In this document: in pieces, positions 19,625-27,692 of the stretch
Position numbering within the stretch: position 1 is the first letter of the stretch
How the letters are laid out: each line of letters starts with the position of its first letter
From: Micromonospora pisi
GTDB lineage: Bacteria > Actinomycetota > Actinomycetes > Mycobacteriales > Micromonosporaceae
Reading direction: 5' to 3'
Assembly: GCF_003633685.1 (NCBI RefSeq)
Contig: NZ_RBKT01000001.1
Location: 5,642,001 to 5,706,000 of the forward strand
Length of the DNA: 64,000 nt
Notes under the pieces: model-generated
Seen by the model: the letters and a program-made list of their open reading frames with translations, nothing else
Databases searched by the model: none
What the model was told of the DNA's origin: nothing
Position numbers and translations under genes: made by a program

Positions 19625-19693
19625 CTCCGACCGCCTCCCTCCCCCCCATCAAACGCCTGCCCCCCCGCCTCCCTCCCCCCGCCCCCCGCCCCG

Positions 19694-19751
19694 CGATCTA
19701 GGGCGAAACCGCGTGGATCGATCTTCGACGGCAACGATTTGCCCTAGATCG
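19694..19751. repeat. inverted repeat between PP2C-like and serine hydrolase genes
   Basis: CGATCTAGGGC at 19694-19704 is mirrored by GCCCTAGATCG at 19741-19751, with extended AAA/TTT pairing (one base bulged) and a 36-bp centre. The motif looks like an intergenic repeat family of this lineage; no second copy is in the window. Confidence 0.6.
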
Positions 19752-19754
19752 GCG

Positions 19755-19818
19755 AGGCGAGGCGGGTGGGCGAGGGGGGAGGGCGAGGGGGGAGGGGGGA
19801 GGGGGTGGTGCTTGGGGG
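19755..19818 (+). other. G-rich tract with quadruplex potential
   Basis: A run of GGG to GGGGGG blocks separated by A, C or T on the plus strand, matched by a C-rich tract at about 19635-19693 on the other side of the inverted repeat. The two tracts could pair over a long imperfect hairpin, or fold as G-quadruplex/i-motif. It borders the 3' end of the serine hydrolase gene. Confidence 0.6.
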
Positions 19819-21069
19819 TTAGCGGAGCTGGGCGGGGGGTAGGAGGCCTGGTGCCGGGGTGAGCGGCAAGCCCCGCGGTACGGAGATACGCGCCGCGTCG
19901 ACGGTCTCACCACCACAGAGTGCGGCGTCGACGAGTTGGATCGTCGCCGCGCTGATCGGGTCTGCGGGGTACTGGTAGTGGCTGACGTTCAGCGCCACGC
20001 TCACCTGCCGTTTCCCGTCCGGGGAGTGCAGCGACAGCGTGTGGTAGCCGAACACCTGACCGTCGTGTCCGTACGCGTCGCCGCAGGCCAGCGGCAGCGA
20101 CAGGAGGCCGAGTCCGTAACGCAGGCCGGTCGGGTCGGCCGGGTTGGTCGGCAGGAACCGCAACAGTTCGGCCTGTTGGGCCGCGCGCAGTAGTCGGCCG
20201 TCGAGCAGCGCGCGGTAGAAGCGGTCCAGGTCGGCGGTGGTCGAGACCAGCTCGCCGGCCATCTGGCCCCAGGACATGTTGTAGTCGGTGAAGTCCCGCA
20301 ACTCGCCCTCGTACCAGGGCACGTAGCCCCGGCTGTGCGGGCCGGTGATGCGCGGCTCGGTGCCGGGGAAGTAGGTGTCGCGTAGTTCCAGCGGGCGCAG
20401 GATCCGGCGGCGGATCTCCTCGGCGGCCGGTCGGCCGGTGACCCGCTCGACGATCAGCCCGGCCAGGATGTAGTTGGTGTTCGAGTAGGCGAAGGCGGCA
20501 CCGGGCGGGTTCGTGCGCGGCATGTCGAGCCCGGTCCGGACCAGTTCGCGCGGAGTGAACGTGGTGGTCCGGTGCTGCTCGACCTGCTCGGCGGTGGCGA
20601 AGATGACCTGGTCGTAGCTGCCGATCCCGCTGCGGTGGTTCAGCAGCATCCGTACGGTCACGGCGTCGTCCGGCATCAGGCCCGGCAGGTAGCGCCGGAC
20701 CGGTGCGTCGAGCGAGATCCTGCCCTCGCCGACGAGTTGGAGCACTGTGGTGGAGACGAAGGTCTTGGTGATGCTGCCGACCCGGTGCCGGTAGTCGGGG
20801 CGTACCGGTCGGCCGGTGGTGATGTCGGCGATGCCGCCGGCGCCGCGCCAGGTGGCCCGGCCGTCGCGTACCTCGGCGAAGACCCCGACCATGCCGGCAT
20901 CGGTGATTTCCCGCAGCGCCGCGTCGAGCGCCGCGACCGGCAGCCCGCCGTCGGTGTGACCGGTGGCTGCCGGCTCCGCGGCCGCCGGGGCCGTCAGACC
21001 CCCGACGAGTACGGCTGTGGCCAGCGCTCCGGCCAGCGACGAGGACAGCTTGCGTGGTGGTTTCCGCAT
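19819..21069 (-). CDS. secreted serine hydrolase, class C beta-lactamase/DD-peptidase fold
   Basis: A 416-residue exported protein. The Sec signal peptide covers about residues 1-31 and ends in APAAAEP. The catalytic SxxK motif is SITK (about 98-101), YSN (about 192-194) is the second motif, and HDG (about 338-340) replaces KTG, as in class C-like esterases and D-alanyl-D-alanine carboxypeptidases. Closest to Streptomyces R61-type enzymes. GGAGGAAAC precedes the ATG. It may act on peptidoglycan stem peptides or small esters; context does not decide. Confidence 0.85.
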   Translation of the reverse strand: MRKPPRKLSSSLAGALATAVLVGGLTAPAAAEPAATGHTDGGLPVAALDAALREITDAGMVGVFAEVRDGRATWRGAGGIADITTGRPVRPDYRHRVGSITKTFVSTTVLQLVGEGRISLDAPVRRYLPGLMPDDAVTVRMLLNHRSGIGSYDQVIFATAEQVEQHRTTTFTPRELVRTGLDMPRTNPPGAAFAYSNTNYILAGLIVERVTGRPAAEEIRRRILRPLELRDTYFPGTEPRITGPHSRGYVPWYEGELRDFTDYNMSWGQMAGELVSTTADLDRFYRALLDGRLLRAAQQAELLRFLPTNPADPTGLRYGLGLLSLPLACGDAYGHDGQVFGYHTLSLHSPDGKRQVSVALNVSHYQYPADPISAATIQLVDAALCGGETVDAARISVPRGLPLTPAPGLLPPAQLR

Positions 21070-21175
21070 GTTTCCTCCCGGATGGACGATCCGGGGACGA
21101 CCGTAGTAACGCTTTGCAACTCTTTGCCGCGATCGACGTCGGCTGTCCTGTTCGCCGTACGTCCTGTGCGCCGGT

Positions 21176-21814
21176 TCAGCCGACCGTCCGCTGGAGCTGG
21201 TGTGGCATGTTCCAGCCGTCGGCGAGCCGGGACGGGTGCACGTTCTTCCCGCCCCCGAAGAACTCGCAGAACTTCATGATCAACGGGTCCCAGCCGATCG
21301 GGTCGACGTGACGCGTACCGGGAATGACGAGGCTCTCCTCGACATGGGTGCGGAGCACCTCGACCTGGAAGGCGGTGCATTCGGGCGTCGGACCACCGAA
21401 CGGGTACGACGAGACGACCCGGCACTCCAGTTGGATCGGACACTGCGCCACCCGGGACGGCTGAACCAGTTCTGACGGCTGTTCGGTCAGCCCGGCCAGG
21501 GCGAACTTGTTCGGCTCGTACCGGTAGCCCTGTTCGCGTTTGTGTACGGGCACCGCCGCGCGACCGGTGGTGAGTGCGATCCGGTCGACCGCGTCGACCA
21601 TCGACGACGACGGCAGGTTGAGTACGCACTCGCGCTCGCGGAGCAGGTTCGCCGTCGTCTGTCCGCTGTTGCCGAGGCCGAGCATTGCCGACTGGTCCAG
21701 CCACCAGGCCGAGGAGATCGGGGCCAGATTGGTGCTGCCGTCGGGGTTGCGGGAGCTGATCAGCACCACCGGGGTCCCGAAGTACAGCACCTTGAGTCCG
21801 GGAACAACGTGCAT
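21176..21814 (-). CDS. flavin reductase-like FMN-binding protein
   Basis: A 212-residue protein of the flavin reductase/FMN-binding split-barrel family. The N-terminus (TPVVLISSRNPDGSTNLAPISSAWW) is the usual flavin-contacting strand pair, and CPIQLECRVVSSYPFGG lies in the central barrel. Members either supply reduced flavin to a monooxygenase or act as stand-alone reductases; no monooxygenase is adjacent. ATG start. Unusually for this family the C-terminal third contains a WDPLIMKFCEFFGGG segment, seen in cytoplasmic actinobacterial paralogues. Confidence 0.75.
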   Translation of the reverse strand: MHVVPGLKVLYFGTPVVLISSRNPDGSTNLAPISSAWWLDQSAMLGLGNSGQTTANLLRERECVLNLPSSSMVDAVDRIALTTGRAAVPVHKREQGYRYEPNKFALAGLTEQPSELVQPSRVAQCPIQLECRVVSSYPFGGPTPECTAFQVEVLRTHVEESLVIPGTRHVDPIGWDPLIMKFCEFFGGGKNVHPSRLADGWNMPHQLQRTVG

Positions 21815-21932
21815 CGTCGCGCCTTTCGCGAGAGTGGGGGAGCGGTCCGCGTTCCGCGACGCCGGCCGTCAGCCACTCTTCGCGCCCGTACCGCCGTTTG
21901 CTGGCGGTGTTCGGACTTCGCGTTCCGGCTGG

Positions 21933-22505
21933 TCAGACCAGCGGCAGCCACATCAGGATCTCGTCGCGGTCGTCGCCCGGCGACAGGCGCAGTGCGGCCG
22001 GCAACCGGCCCACCTCGCGGTAGCCGCACCGCTGGTAGAACCGTTCCAGGTTCAGCCCACCCCGGACGGTCACCTGGAGCGCCTCCAGCCCCAGTTCGCG
22101 GCCGACCCGTTCGGCCTCGGCCATCAGTGCCACGCCGTTGCCGGTGCCCTGGAGGCCGGGGTGGACCATTACCCGCTTGAGCACCTGCCAGTGTTCCTTC
22201 AGCGCGAACCGGTTCGAGGTGAAGATCAGGAAGGCGGCCGGTCGGTTGTCGTCGGTGTAGCCGACCAGCAGGCGGTCGGGACCCTCGGCGATGCCGGCGA
22301 AGGCCGCTTCCGCGACGGTGCGGACCTCGTCCTCGCTCACCGGGGCGACAAAACCGACCGCACCGCCTGCGTTGGTCACCACCGTCCAGAGCGTGACGAT
22401 CTGTTGCCGTAGCTCTGTGGTCAGCTCGGGATCGAGTGCGAAGCGGAGGGTCACCGGGTCATCTTCGTCGGATTCGTACGGGGCGTCGGGCGGGCGGCCG
22501 GGCAT
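21933..22505 (-). CDS. GNAT-family N-acetyltransferase
   Basis: About 190 residues. The acetyl-CoA loop is VMVHPGLQGTGNGVALMAEAE (around residues 115-135), followed by LGLEALQVTVRGGLNLERFYQRCGYREVGRLP, a standard GNAT C-terminal half. The ATG at 22505 is preferred; an upstream ATG at 22556 would place the N-terminus over an AT-rich promoter and palindrome. Divergent from the aldo/keto reductase, sharing its promoter region. Substrate unknown. Confidence 0.75.
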   Translation of the reverse strand: MPGRPPDAPYESDEDDPVTLRFALDPELTTELRQQIVTLWTVVTNAGGAVGFVAPVSEDEVRTVAEAAFAGIAEGPDRLLVGYTDDNRPAAFLIFTSNRFALKEHWQVLKRVMVHPGLQGTGNGVALMAEAERVGRELGLEALQVTVRGGLNLERFYQRCGYREVGRLPAALRLSPGDDRDEILMWLPLV

Positions 22506-22533
22506 GGTGACGGCGGTAACAGCGATGACCGAC

Positions 22534-22555
22534 TGACAAAATTTGAAATCTGTCA
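22534..22555. promoter_or_regulatory. candidate operator in divergent AT-rich promoter
   Basis: A 22-bp imperfect palindrome with TGACA/TGTCA ends and a central AAATTT-like core (8 of 11 positions symmetrical), in the only AT-rich stretch between the divergent GNAT and aldo/keto reductase genes. A likely target of the TetR protein encoded at 23618. Confidence 0.45.
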
Positions 22556-22611
22556 TCTGTCGTTACATACTTGGCTCCGTACCTGAGGGCGTTTCGGGAG
22601 GAGAACTGATC

Positions 22612-23607
22612 ATGGAAAAGCGCAAGCTCGGCTGGACCGGTCCGCAGGTGTCCGCCATCGGCCTCGGTGCCATGGGGATGTCCGACCTCTACGGCCCGGC
22701 CGACGAAGCGGAGAGCACCGCCACCATCCACGCCGCCATCGACGCCGGAATATCCCTGATCGACACCGCCGACTTCTACGGCATGGGCCACAACGAGATG
22801 CTGATCGGCCGGGCGCTGCGCGAACGGAACCGGGACGAGGTCGCGATCAGCGTCAAGTTCGGTGGGATGCGCGACCCTGACCTCGGCTGGCGCGGTCTCG
22901 ACGGGCGCCCCGAGGCGGTCCGCAACTTCCTCGCGTACTCGCTGCGCCGGCTCGGCACCGACTACATCGACGTCTACCGAATCACCCGGCCCGACCCGAA
23001 GGTCCCGTTCGAAGAGACCATCGGGGCGATCGCCGAGCAGGTGGAGAAGGGCCACGTACGCCACATCGGCCTCTCCGAGGTCGGCGCCGACACCATCCGA
23101 CGGGCCCAGGCGGTGCACCCGATCAGCGACCTCCAGATCGAATACTCGCTGCTCTCCCGGGGCATCGAGGCGGAGATCCTGCCCACCGTCCGGGAACTCG
23201 GCATCGGCGTCACCGCCTACGGAGTCCTCTCCCGGGGCCTGCTCAGCGGCCATTGGGGCGCCGAACGGGAACTCACCCCCGGCGACTTCCGCAGCTTCGT
23301 ACCCCGGTTCAACGGCGACAACCTCGCCGCGAACCTGCGCCTGGTCGACTCGTTGCGGGAGATCGCCGATGCCCGGGGCGCGAGCGTCGCGCAGGTCGCC
23401 ATCGCCTGGGTGCTCGCCCAGGGCGAGGACATCGTCCCGCTGGTCGGTGCCCGCCAGCGGGACCGGCTGACCGAGTCGCTCGGTGCGCTGGAGTTGACGC
23501 TCAGCCCCGACGACCTGGCCGCGATCGAGCGTGCCGTGCCGGCCGGATCGGCCGCCGGAACCCGTTATGCCGCCCCCGACATGGCCCGCCTCGACAGCGA
23601 ACGGTGA
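22612..23607 (+). CDS. aldo/keto reductase
   Basis: A 331-residue aldo/keto reductase of the AKR13/YakC-like group: MEKRKLGWTGPQVSAIGLGAMGMS, LIDTADFYGMGHNE with catalytic Asp and Tyr, VKFGG with the Lys, and LVGARQRDRLTESLGAL at the cofactor loop. The ATG at 22612 follows GGAGGAGAACTGATC; no family similarity exists upstream. The TetR gene follows 10 nt after its stop, so they form a small operon and the regulator probably represses it. A reductase for toxic carbonyl compounds is plausible; substrate unknown. Not close to the aldo/keto reductase at 612-1475. Confidence 0.88.
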   Translation: MEKRKLGWTGPQVSAIGLGAMGMSDLYGPADEAESTATIHAAIDAGISLIDTADFYGMGHNEMLIGRALRERNRDEVAISVKFGGMRDPDLGWRGLDGRPEAVRNFLAYSLRRLGTDYIDVYRITRPDPKVPFEETIGAIAEQVEKGHVRHIGLSEVGADTIRRAQAVHPISDLQIEYSLLSRGIEAEILPTVRELGIGVTAYGVLSRGLLSGHWGAERELTPGDFRSFVPRFNGDNLAANLRLVDSLREIADARGASVAQVAIAWVLAQGEDIVPLVGARQRDRLTESLGALELTLSPDDLAAIERAVPAGSAAGTRYAAPDMARLDSER

Positions 23608-23617
23608 GATGGTGCCC

Positions 23618-24205
23618 ATGGCCGACACCACTCTGACCTCCGGGCAGATCCTCGAAGCGGCGGAGGACGTCCTCCGCCGCTTCGGCCCCGCCAAGACGAC
23701 CGTGGTCGACGTGGCCCGGGTCCTCGGGGTCAGCCACGGCAGTGTCTACCGGCACTTCCCCAGCAAGGCGGCGCTTCGGGAGGCGGTCGCCGAGCGGTGG
23801 CTGGAGCGAGCGCACGCGCCGCTACCCGCGCTGACCAGCGCCGACCTGCCCGCATCACAGCGGTTGCGGGCGTGGCTCACCACGCTCGCCGCCGAAAAAC
23901 GCACCAAGGCGCTGGAGGACCCGGAGCTTTTCGCCACCTACATGGTGCTGGTGCGGGAGAGCAGCGCGGTGGTCGCCGAACACGTCGAGGACCTGATCCG
24001 GCAGATCGCCCTGATCATCGAAGACGGCGTGGCGGACGGAGACTTCGCCGCGACGGACGTGCACCGGACCGCGCGGGCGGTGCTCCAGGCCACCGCCCGC
24101 TGGCACGACCCCGTGCACGCACCTGACTGGGTGGAGCCCGGCGTCGCCGACGCCCTGGAGGCGGTCTGTGACCTGGTCCTCGACGGCCTACGCGTACGGA
24201 ACTGA
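23618..24205 (+). CDS. TetR-family transcriptional regulator
   Basis: About 195 residues. The N-terminal TetR helix-turn-helix includes ILEAAEDVLRRFGPAKTTVVDVARVLGVSHGSVYRHFPSKAALREAV (about 8-55). The C-terminal part resembles the TetR_C_7 (YcdC-like) ligand domain. ATG at 23618 (MADTT) is used; ATG at 23609 would add three residues. It sits directly after the aldo/keto reductase, so it is likely a local repressor acting at the palindrome at 22534-22555. The inducer is unknown. Confidence 0.85.
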   Translation: MADTTLTSGQILEAAEDVLRRFGPAKTTVVDVARVLGVSHGSVYRHFPSKAALREAVAERWLERAHAPLPALTSADLPASQRLRAWLTTLAAEKRTKALEDPELFATYMVLVRESSAVVAEHVEDLIRQIALIIEDGVADGDFAATDVHRTARAVLQATARWHDPVHAPDWVEPGVADALEAVCDLVLDGLRVRN

Positions 24206-24212
24206 CTGCTCG

Positions 24213-24293
24213 TGCGGGAGAGGGGAGTCGAACCCCCACGCCCGAAGGCACAGGAACCTAAATCCTGCGTGGCTGCCATTACACCACTCCCGC
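24213..24293 (-). tRNA. tRNA-Leu (anticodon UAG)
   Basis: Reads on the minus strand from GCGGGAG to CTCCCGC plus discriminator A. The anticodon loop TTTAGGT gives UAG (CUA codons). The extra arm TGCCTTCGGGCG is the long variable arm of class II tRNAs. CCA is not encoded. Confidence 0.93.
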
Positions 24294-24406
24294 TGGCGGT
24301 ACGAGTCTAGAGCCTGTACGGCGACCGCGTGCACGTACATCCGGCGGGCGGCTTCGGCTGACCGGACCGCCACGCCCCGGCGACGGTCCGCGACGAACGG
24401 AGCGAA

Positions 24407-24892
24407 TCAGTCCAGGCCGAGATCGCGGCGAAGCTTCGCCACGTGCCCGGTCGCCTTGACGTTGTAGAGCGCCCGTTCGATCCGGCCGTCAGCGTCGATG
24501 ACGAAGGTGGAGCGGATCACTCCGGTGACCGTCTTGCCGTAGAGCTGCTTCTCGCCGTACGCGCCGTACGCGGTCAGCACCGCCTTGTCCACGTCGGCGA
24601 CGAGCGGGAACGTGATCGCGTCACGTTCGCGGAACTTCGCCAGCTTGGCCGGCTGGTCGGGGGAGATGCCGACCACCTCGTACCCGGCGGCCTGGAGCGA
24701 GGCCAGCGAGTCCCGGAAGTCGCACGCCTGCTTGGTGCAGCCGGGCGTCATCGCGGCCGGGTACGCGTAGAGCACGACCTTCCGTCCGCGTAGCTCCTTC
24801 AGGGCGAGTGTCTTGCCGTCGTCCGTCGGCAGCGTGAATTCTGGCGCCAAATCGCCCGGCGTGAGGCGAGGACTCGTCATGGGACGTGACAT
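24407..24892 (-). CDS. bcp: thioredoxin-dependent peroxiredoxin (BCP/PrxQ type)
   Basis: A 161-residue bacterioferritin comigratory protein-type peroxiredoxin that reduces hydroperoxides using thioredoxin. Motifs: APEFTLPTDDGKTLALKELRGRKVVLYAYPAAMTPGCTKQACDF, where the peroxidatic Cys is in PGCTKQAC with a second Cys five residues on, as in PrxQ. The usual F-Y-P is Y-A-Y-P here. ATG at 24892 follows GGAGCGGGTA; a second ATG at 24880 lacks a ribosome site. Divergent from the metal transporter operon, with a Nur-box-like site between them. Confidence 0.9.
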   Translation of the reverse strand: MSRPMTSPRLTPGDLAPEFTLPTDDGKTLALKELRGRKVVLYAYPAAMTPGCTKQACDFRDSLASLQAAGYEVVGISPDQPAKLAKFRERDAITFPLVADVDKAVLTAYGAYGEKQLYGKTVTGVIRSTFVIDADGRIERALYNVKATGHVAKLRRDLGLD

Positions 24893-24937
24893 TACCCGCT
24901 CCCACCAGGCACGATCTTGAACGGTCTTCCTCGTTGT

Positions 24938-24954
24938 TGCAAAATGCTGGCAAC
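24938..24954. promoter_or_regulatory. Nur-box-like operator
   Basis: TTGCAA-AATGC-TGGCAA matches the published Streptomyces Nur box layout (tTGCaa, 5-nt gap, ttGCAA), and the symmetry extends to TGTTGC...GCAACA (24936-24956). It lies about 70-100 bp upstream of the metal transporter genes and downstream of the divergent bcp start. Nur represses nickel uptake genes, so this site supports nickel as the transported metal. Confidence 0.6.
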
Positions 24955-25039
24955 AGAGGCCGTTGGGCAAATACGCTGAGTTCCCGCTGGCGCGGACCCC
25001 CTCGCCGCGGATGGGGAGGATGTAGTGCAGAACATCGCG

Positions 25040-25741
25040 ATGCACATCTCCAACGGGATCATCAACGGTCCCGTTGCCGCGATCTACGCGGCGTTCGCGC
25101 TGGTGGTGCTCACCTTCTGCGTGATTCGCGGCCGGCGCGACCTGGACGACCGGCTGGCACCGATGGCCGGACTGGTGGCGGCGTTCATCTTCGCCGTACA
25201 GATGCTCAACTTTCCGATCTTCACCGGCGCGGTCAGCGGACACCTGCTCGGTGGGGCGCTCGCCGCGATGCTGGTCGGCCCCTGGGTCGGCGCGCTCTGC
25301 GTGTCCGTGGTGCTGATCGTCCAGGCACTCGTCTTCGGCGACGGCGGCGTCGCCATGCTCGGACTGAACATCACCAACATGGCGATCATCGGCACCGCCG
25401 CCGGTTACCTGCTGATCGCCCTCCTGCTCCGGGTCCTGCCGCGTACGCCGGCCGGGCTCGCGGCGACCGGCTTCGTCTCCGCCGTGGTCAGCGTCGTGGT
25501 CGCGTCGCAGGGCTTCATCCTGCAGTACTGGCTCGGCGGCACCACCGATCTTGGCGGCTCGCTCGGCGGGCTCGCCGGCACCATGGCCGGCGCGCACCTG
25601 CTCATCGGCATCGGCGAAGGGCTGATCACGGCCACCACCGTGGTCACCGTCGCCAAGGTACGACCCGATCTCGTCTACGCCCTGCGCGGCCTGCGGACCG
25701 TGCCGGCGCTCTCGAACCCGGTTACCGGAGGTGCGCGGTGA
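25040..25741 (+). CDS. nikM: ECF transporter substrate-binding membrane protein, CbiM/NikM
   Basis: About 233 residues and six to seven membrane helices. It is the metal-specificity (S) component of an energy-coupling factor transporter for Ni2+ or Co2+. Family marks are the N-terminal MHISNGIING and VQMLNFPIFTGAVSGHLLGGALAA with the conserved His. In NikM/CbiM structures the N-terminal amine, His2 and an internal His bind the metal, which requires translation to start at ATG 25040. A GTG at 25025 has the better-placed GGAGG and would add five residues. Followed by cbiN-, cbiQ- and cbiO-type genes. Nickel is favoured by the Nur-like box. Confidence 0.88.
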   Translation: MHISNGIINGPVAAIYAAFALVVLTFCVIRGRRDLDDRLAPMAGLVAAFIFAVQMLNFPIFTGAVSGHLLGGALAAMLVGPWVGALCVSVVLIVQALVFGDGGVAMLGLNITNMAIIGTAAGYLLIALLLRVLPRTPAGLAATGFVSAVVSVVVASQGFILQYWLGGTTDLGGSLGGLAGTMAGAHLLIGIGEGLITATTVVTVAKVRPDLVYALRGLRTVPALSNPVTGGAR

Positions 25742-26151
25742 AGCAACGACACTGGGGATTCATCGTCGGCGGACTGATCGTCGCGTTCCTGCTCGCCGGG
25801 GTGGTGAGCAACTTCGCCTCGTCCCACCCGGACGGGCTCGACTCCTCACTCCGTGCGGGCTGCACCTTCGACGCCGACGACAACATCACCGGCGGAAGCT
25901 GCCCGGCTCAGCAGACCAGGGACCACGAACTCGCCGACAGCCCGCTCGCCGACTACGGGGTGAAGGGGGTGGAGAACGCGTACCTCTCCACCGGTCTCTC
26001 CGGGATCGCCGGAGTGCTGATCACCTTCGCCCTCGGCGGCGGCCTCTTCTGGCTGACCCGTCGCCGGGGCACCCGCGCCGACGGTACGGAGCCGACCGGC
26101 GCCGACATCCCCATGGCCGGCGCCACCGCCGGCACCGAAGCGGTGAAGTAG
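25738..26151 (+). CDS. nikN: ECF transporter accessory protein, CbiN/NikN (PDGLE domain)
   Basis: A 137-residue protein with an N-terminal membrane helix (about 6-25), an exposed domain containing SSHPDGLDSSL (the PDGLE motif of CbiN/NikN) and a second helix (about 85-107). CbiN and NikN assist metal loading of the M component. GTG start at 25738 overlaps the nikM stop as GTGA, so the two are co-translated. The C-terminal tail is Ala/Gly-rich. The exposed loop holds two Cys, which could be a metal or disulfide pair. Confidence 0.85.
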   Translation: MKQRHWGFIVGGLIVAFLLAGVVSNFASSHPDGLDSSLRAGCTFDADDNITGGSCPAQQTRDHELADSPLADYGVKGVENAYLSTGLSGIAGVLITFALGGGLFWLTRRRGTRADGTEPTGADIPMAGATAGTEAVK

Positions 26152-26922
26152 GTGGGCGCCGGGCACGCGCACGTGCTCTACCGGGCCGGAACCTCGCCCG
26201 TGCACCGGCTGCCCGCGGAGGTGAAGATCACGGCGATGGTCGCGTTCAGCATCGCCGTGGTCGCCACCCCGCGCGAGGCGTTCTGGGCGTACGGCGGCTA
26301 CGCCCTCCTGATCGCGGTGGTGGCCACACTCGCCCGGATCGGCCCGGGCTGGCTGCTCAAGCGCTCCCTGATCGAGCTGCCGTTTGTCTTCTTCGCCTTC
26401 GTGCTGCCCTTCCTCGGCACCGGGGAGCGGGTCGAGTGGCTCGGCCTGCACCTCTCCGTCGACGGCCTGTACGGCGGCTGGAACATCCTGGCCAAGGGGA
26501 CGCTCGGCGTACTGGCGTCGCTGCTGCTGGCCGGGACCACCACCATGCGCGACCTGATCCTCGGCCTGGACCGGCTGCACTGCCCGCAGATCCTCACCCA
26601 GATCGCCACGTTCATGCTGCGCTACCTCGACGTGCTCGGCGGCGAGGCCCGGCGGATGCGGGTGGCCCGCATCTCCCGGGGCGACGACCCGCGTTTCCTC
26701 TGGCAGCTGCGCGGCTTCGCGGCCGGGGTCGGCGCGCTCTTCCTGCGCGCCTTCGAACGCGGCGAGCGGGTCTACCTGGCGATGCTCTCCCGGGGGTACG
26801 ACGGCCGGATGCCGACCATCTGGCAGTCCGCCGGTGCCGCCACCGCCGGCCACTGGGTAGTTGGCGCGACAGTGCCGCTGACCGCGGCCGGCATCGCCGT
26901 CACCGCGCTGGTGCTGTCATGA
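26152..26922 (+). CDS. nikQ: ECF transporter transmembrane component, CbiQ/NikQ
   Basis: A 256-residue T component with about five membrane helices. The two cytoplasmic coupling helices carry the Ala-Arg-Gly type motif: VARISRGDDPRFLW and LAMLSRGYDGRMPT, which contact the ATPase. GTG start immediately after the nikN TAG, and ATGA overlap with nikO. The N-terminus HRLPAEVKITAMVAFSIAVVATPR is typical of CbiQ. Confidence 0.9.
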   Translation: MGAGHAHVLYRAGTSPVHRLPAEVKITAMVAFSIAVVATPREAFWAYGGYALLIAVVATLARIGPGWLLKRSLIELPFVFFAFVLPFLGTGERVEWLGLHLSVDGLYGGWNILAKGTLGVLASLLLAGTTTMRDLILGLDRLHCPQILTQIATFMLRYLDVLGGEARRMRVARISRGDDPRFLWQLRGFAAGVGALFLRAFERGERVYLAMLSRGYDGRMPTIWQSAGAATAGHWVVGATVPLTAAGIAVTALVLS

Positions 26923-27692
26923 TCGGTGCCGTGGAGACTCCCGCCTCGCTGGACGTACGTGACCTGTGGTTCGCCTACCCCGACGGCCACGTCGCCCTGC
27001 ACGGGGTCGACCTGAGCGTGCCGAAGGGCGAGCGCGTCGCCCTGCTCGGGCCGAACGGCGCCGGCAAGACCACGCTGGTCCTGCACCTGAACGGGATCCA
27101 CACCCCGACCCAGGGCAGCGTTACCGTCGGTGGCCTGACCGTCGACCGCGACCGGGGCACCCTGGCGGAGATCCGGCGCCGGGTCGGCATCGTCTTCCAG
27201 GACCCGGACGACCAGCTCTTCCTGCCCACGGTCGCGGAGGACGTGGCGTTCGGTCCGGCCAACCTCGGGCTGCGCGGTGCGGAACTCGCGGCCCGGGTCG
27301 ACGAGGCGCTGGCGGCGGTCGGGATGGGCGAGCACCGGGACCGGGCACCGCACCACCTGTCGTTCGGGCAGCGCCGCCGGGTGGCGGTCGCCACCGTACT
27401 CGCCATGCACCCGGAGATCCTGGTCCTGGACGAGCCGTCGTCGAATCTCGACCCGGCCGCCCGGCGTGAACTGGCCGAGATCCTGCGCGGGCTGCCGGTG
27501 ACCCTGCTGATGGTCACCCACGACCTGCCGTACGCGCTGGAACTCTGTGACCGGTCGGTGATCCTGGACGGCGGCCGGATCGTCGCCGACGGGGGCACCG
27601 CCGAGGTGCTCGCCGACGCCGACCTGCTCGGCCGGCACCGGTTGGAACTGCCCTACGGGTTCGACCCGGTGGCGGCGGCCAGCCGGGGCTGA
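26919..27692 (+). CDS. nikO: ECF transporter ATPase, CbiO/NikO
   Basis: A 257-residue ABC ATPase driving the metal ECF transporter, probably as a homodimer because only one ATPase gene is present. Walker A GPNGAGKTT (about 46-54), Q-loop in VFQDPDDQLF, signature LSFGQRRRVA in place of LSGGQ, Walker B ILVLDEPSSNLD, and switch His in MVTHDLPYA. ATG at 26919 overlaps the nikQ stop. The 3' end overlaps the end of the convergent membrane-protein gene by 40 bp. Confidence 0.92.
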   Translation: MIGAVETPASLDVRDLWFAYPDGHVALHGVDLSVPKGERVALLGPNGAGKTTLVLHLNGIHTPTQGSVTVGGLTVDRDRGTLAEIRRRVGIVFQDPDDQLFLPTVAEDVAFGPANLGLRGAELAARVDEALAAVGMGEHRDRAPHHLSFGQRRRVAVATVLAMHPEILVLDEPSSNLDPAARRELAEILRGLPVTLLMVTHDLPYALELCDRSVILDGGRIVADGGTAEVLADADLLGRHRLELPYGFDPVAAASRG

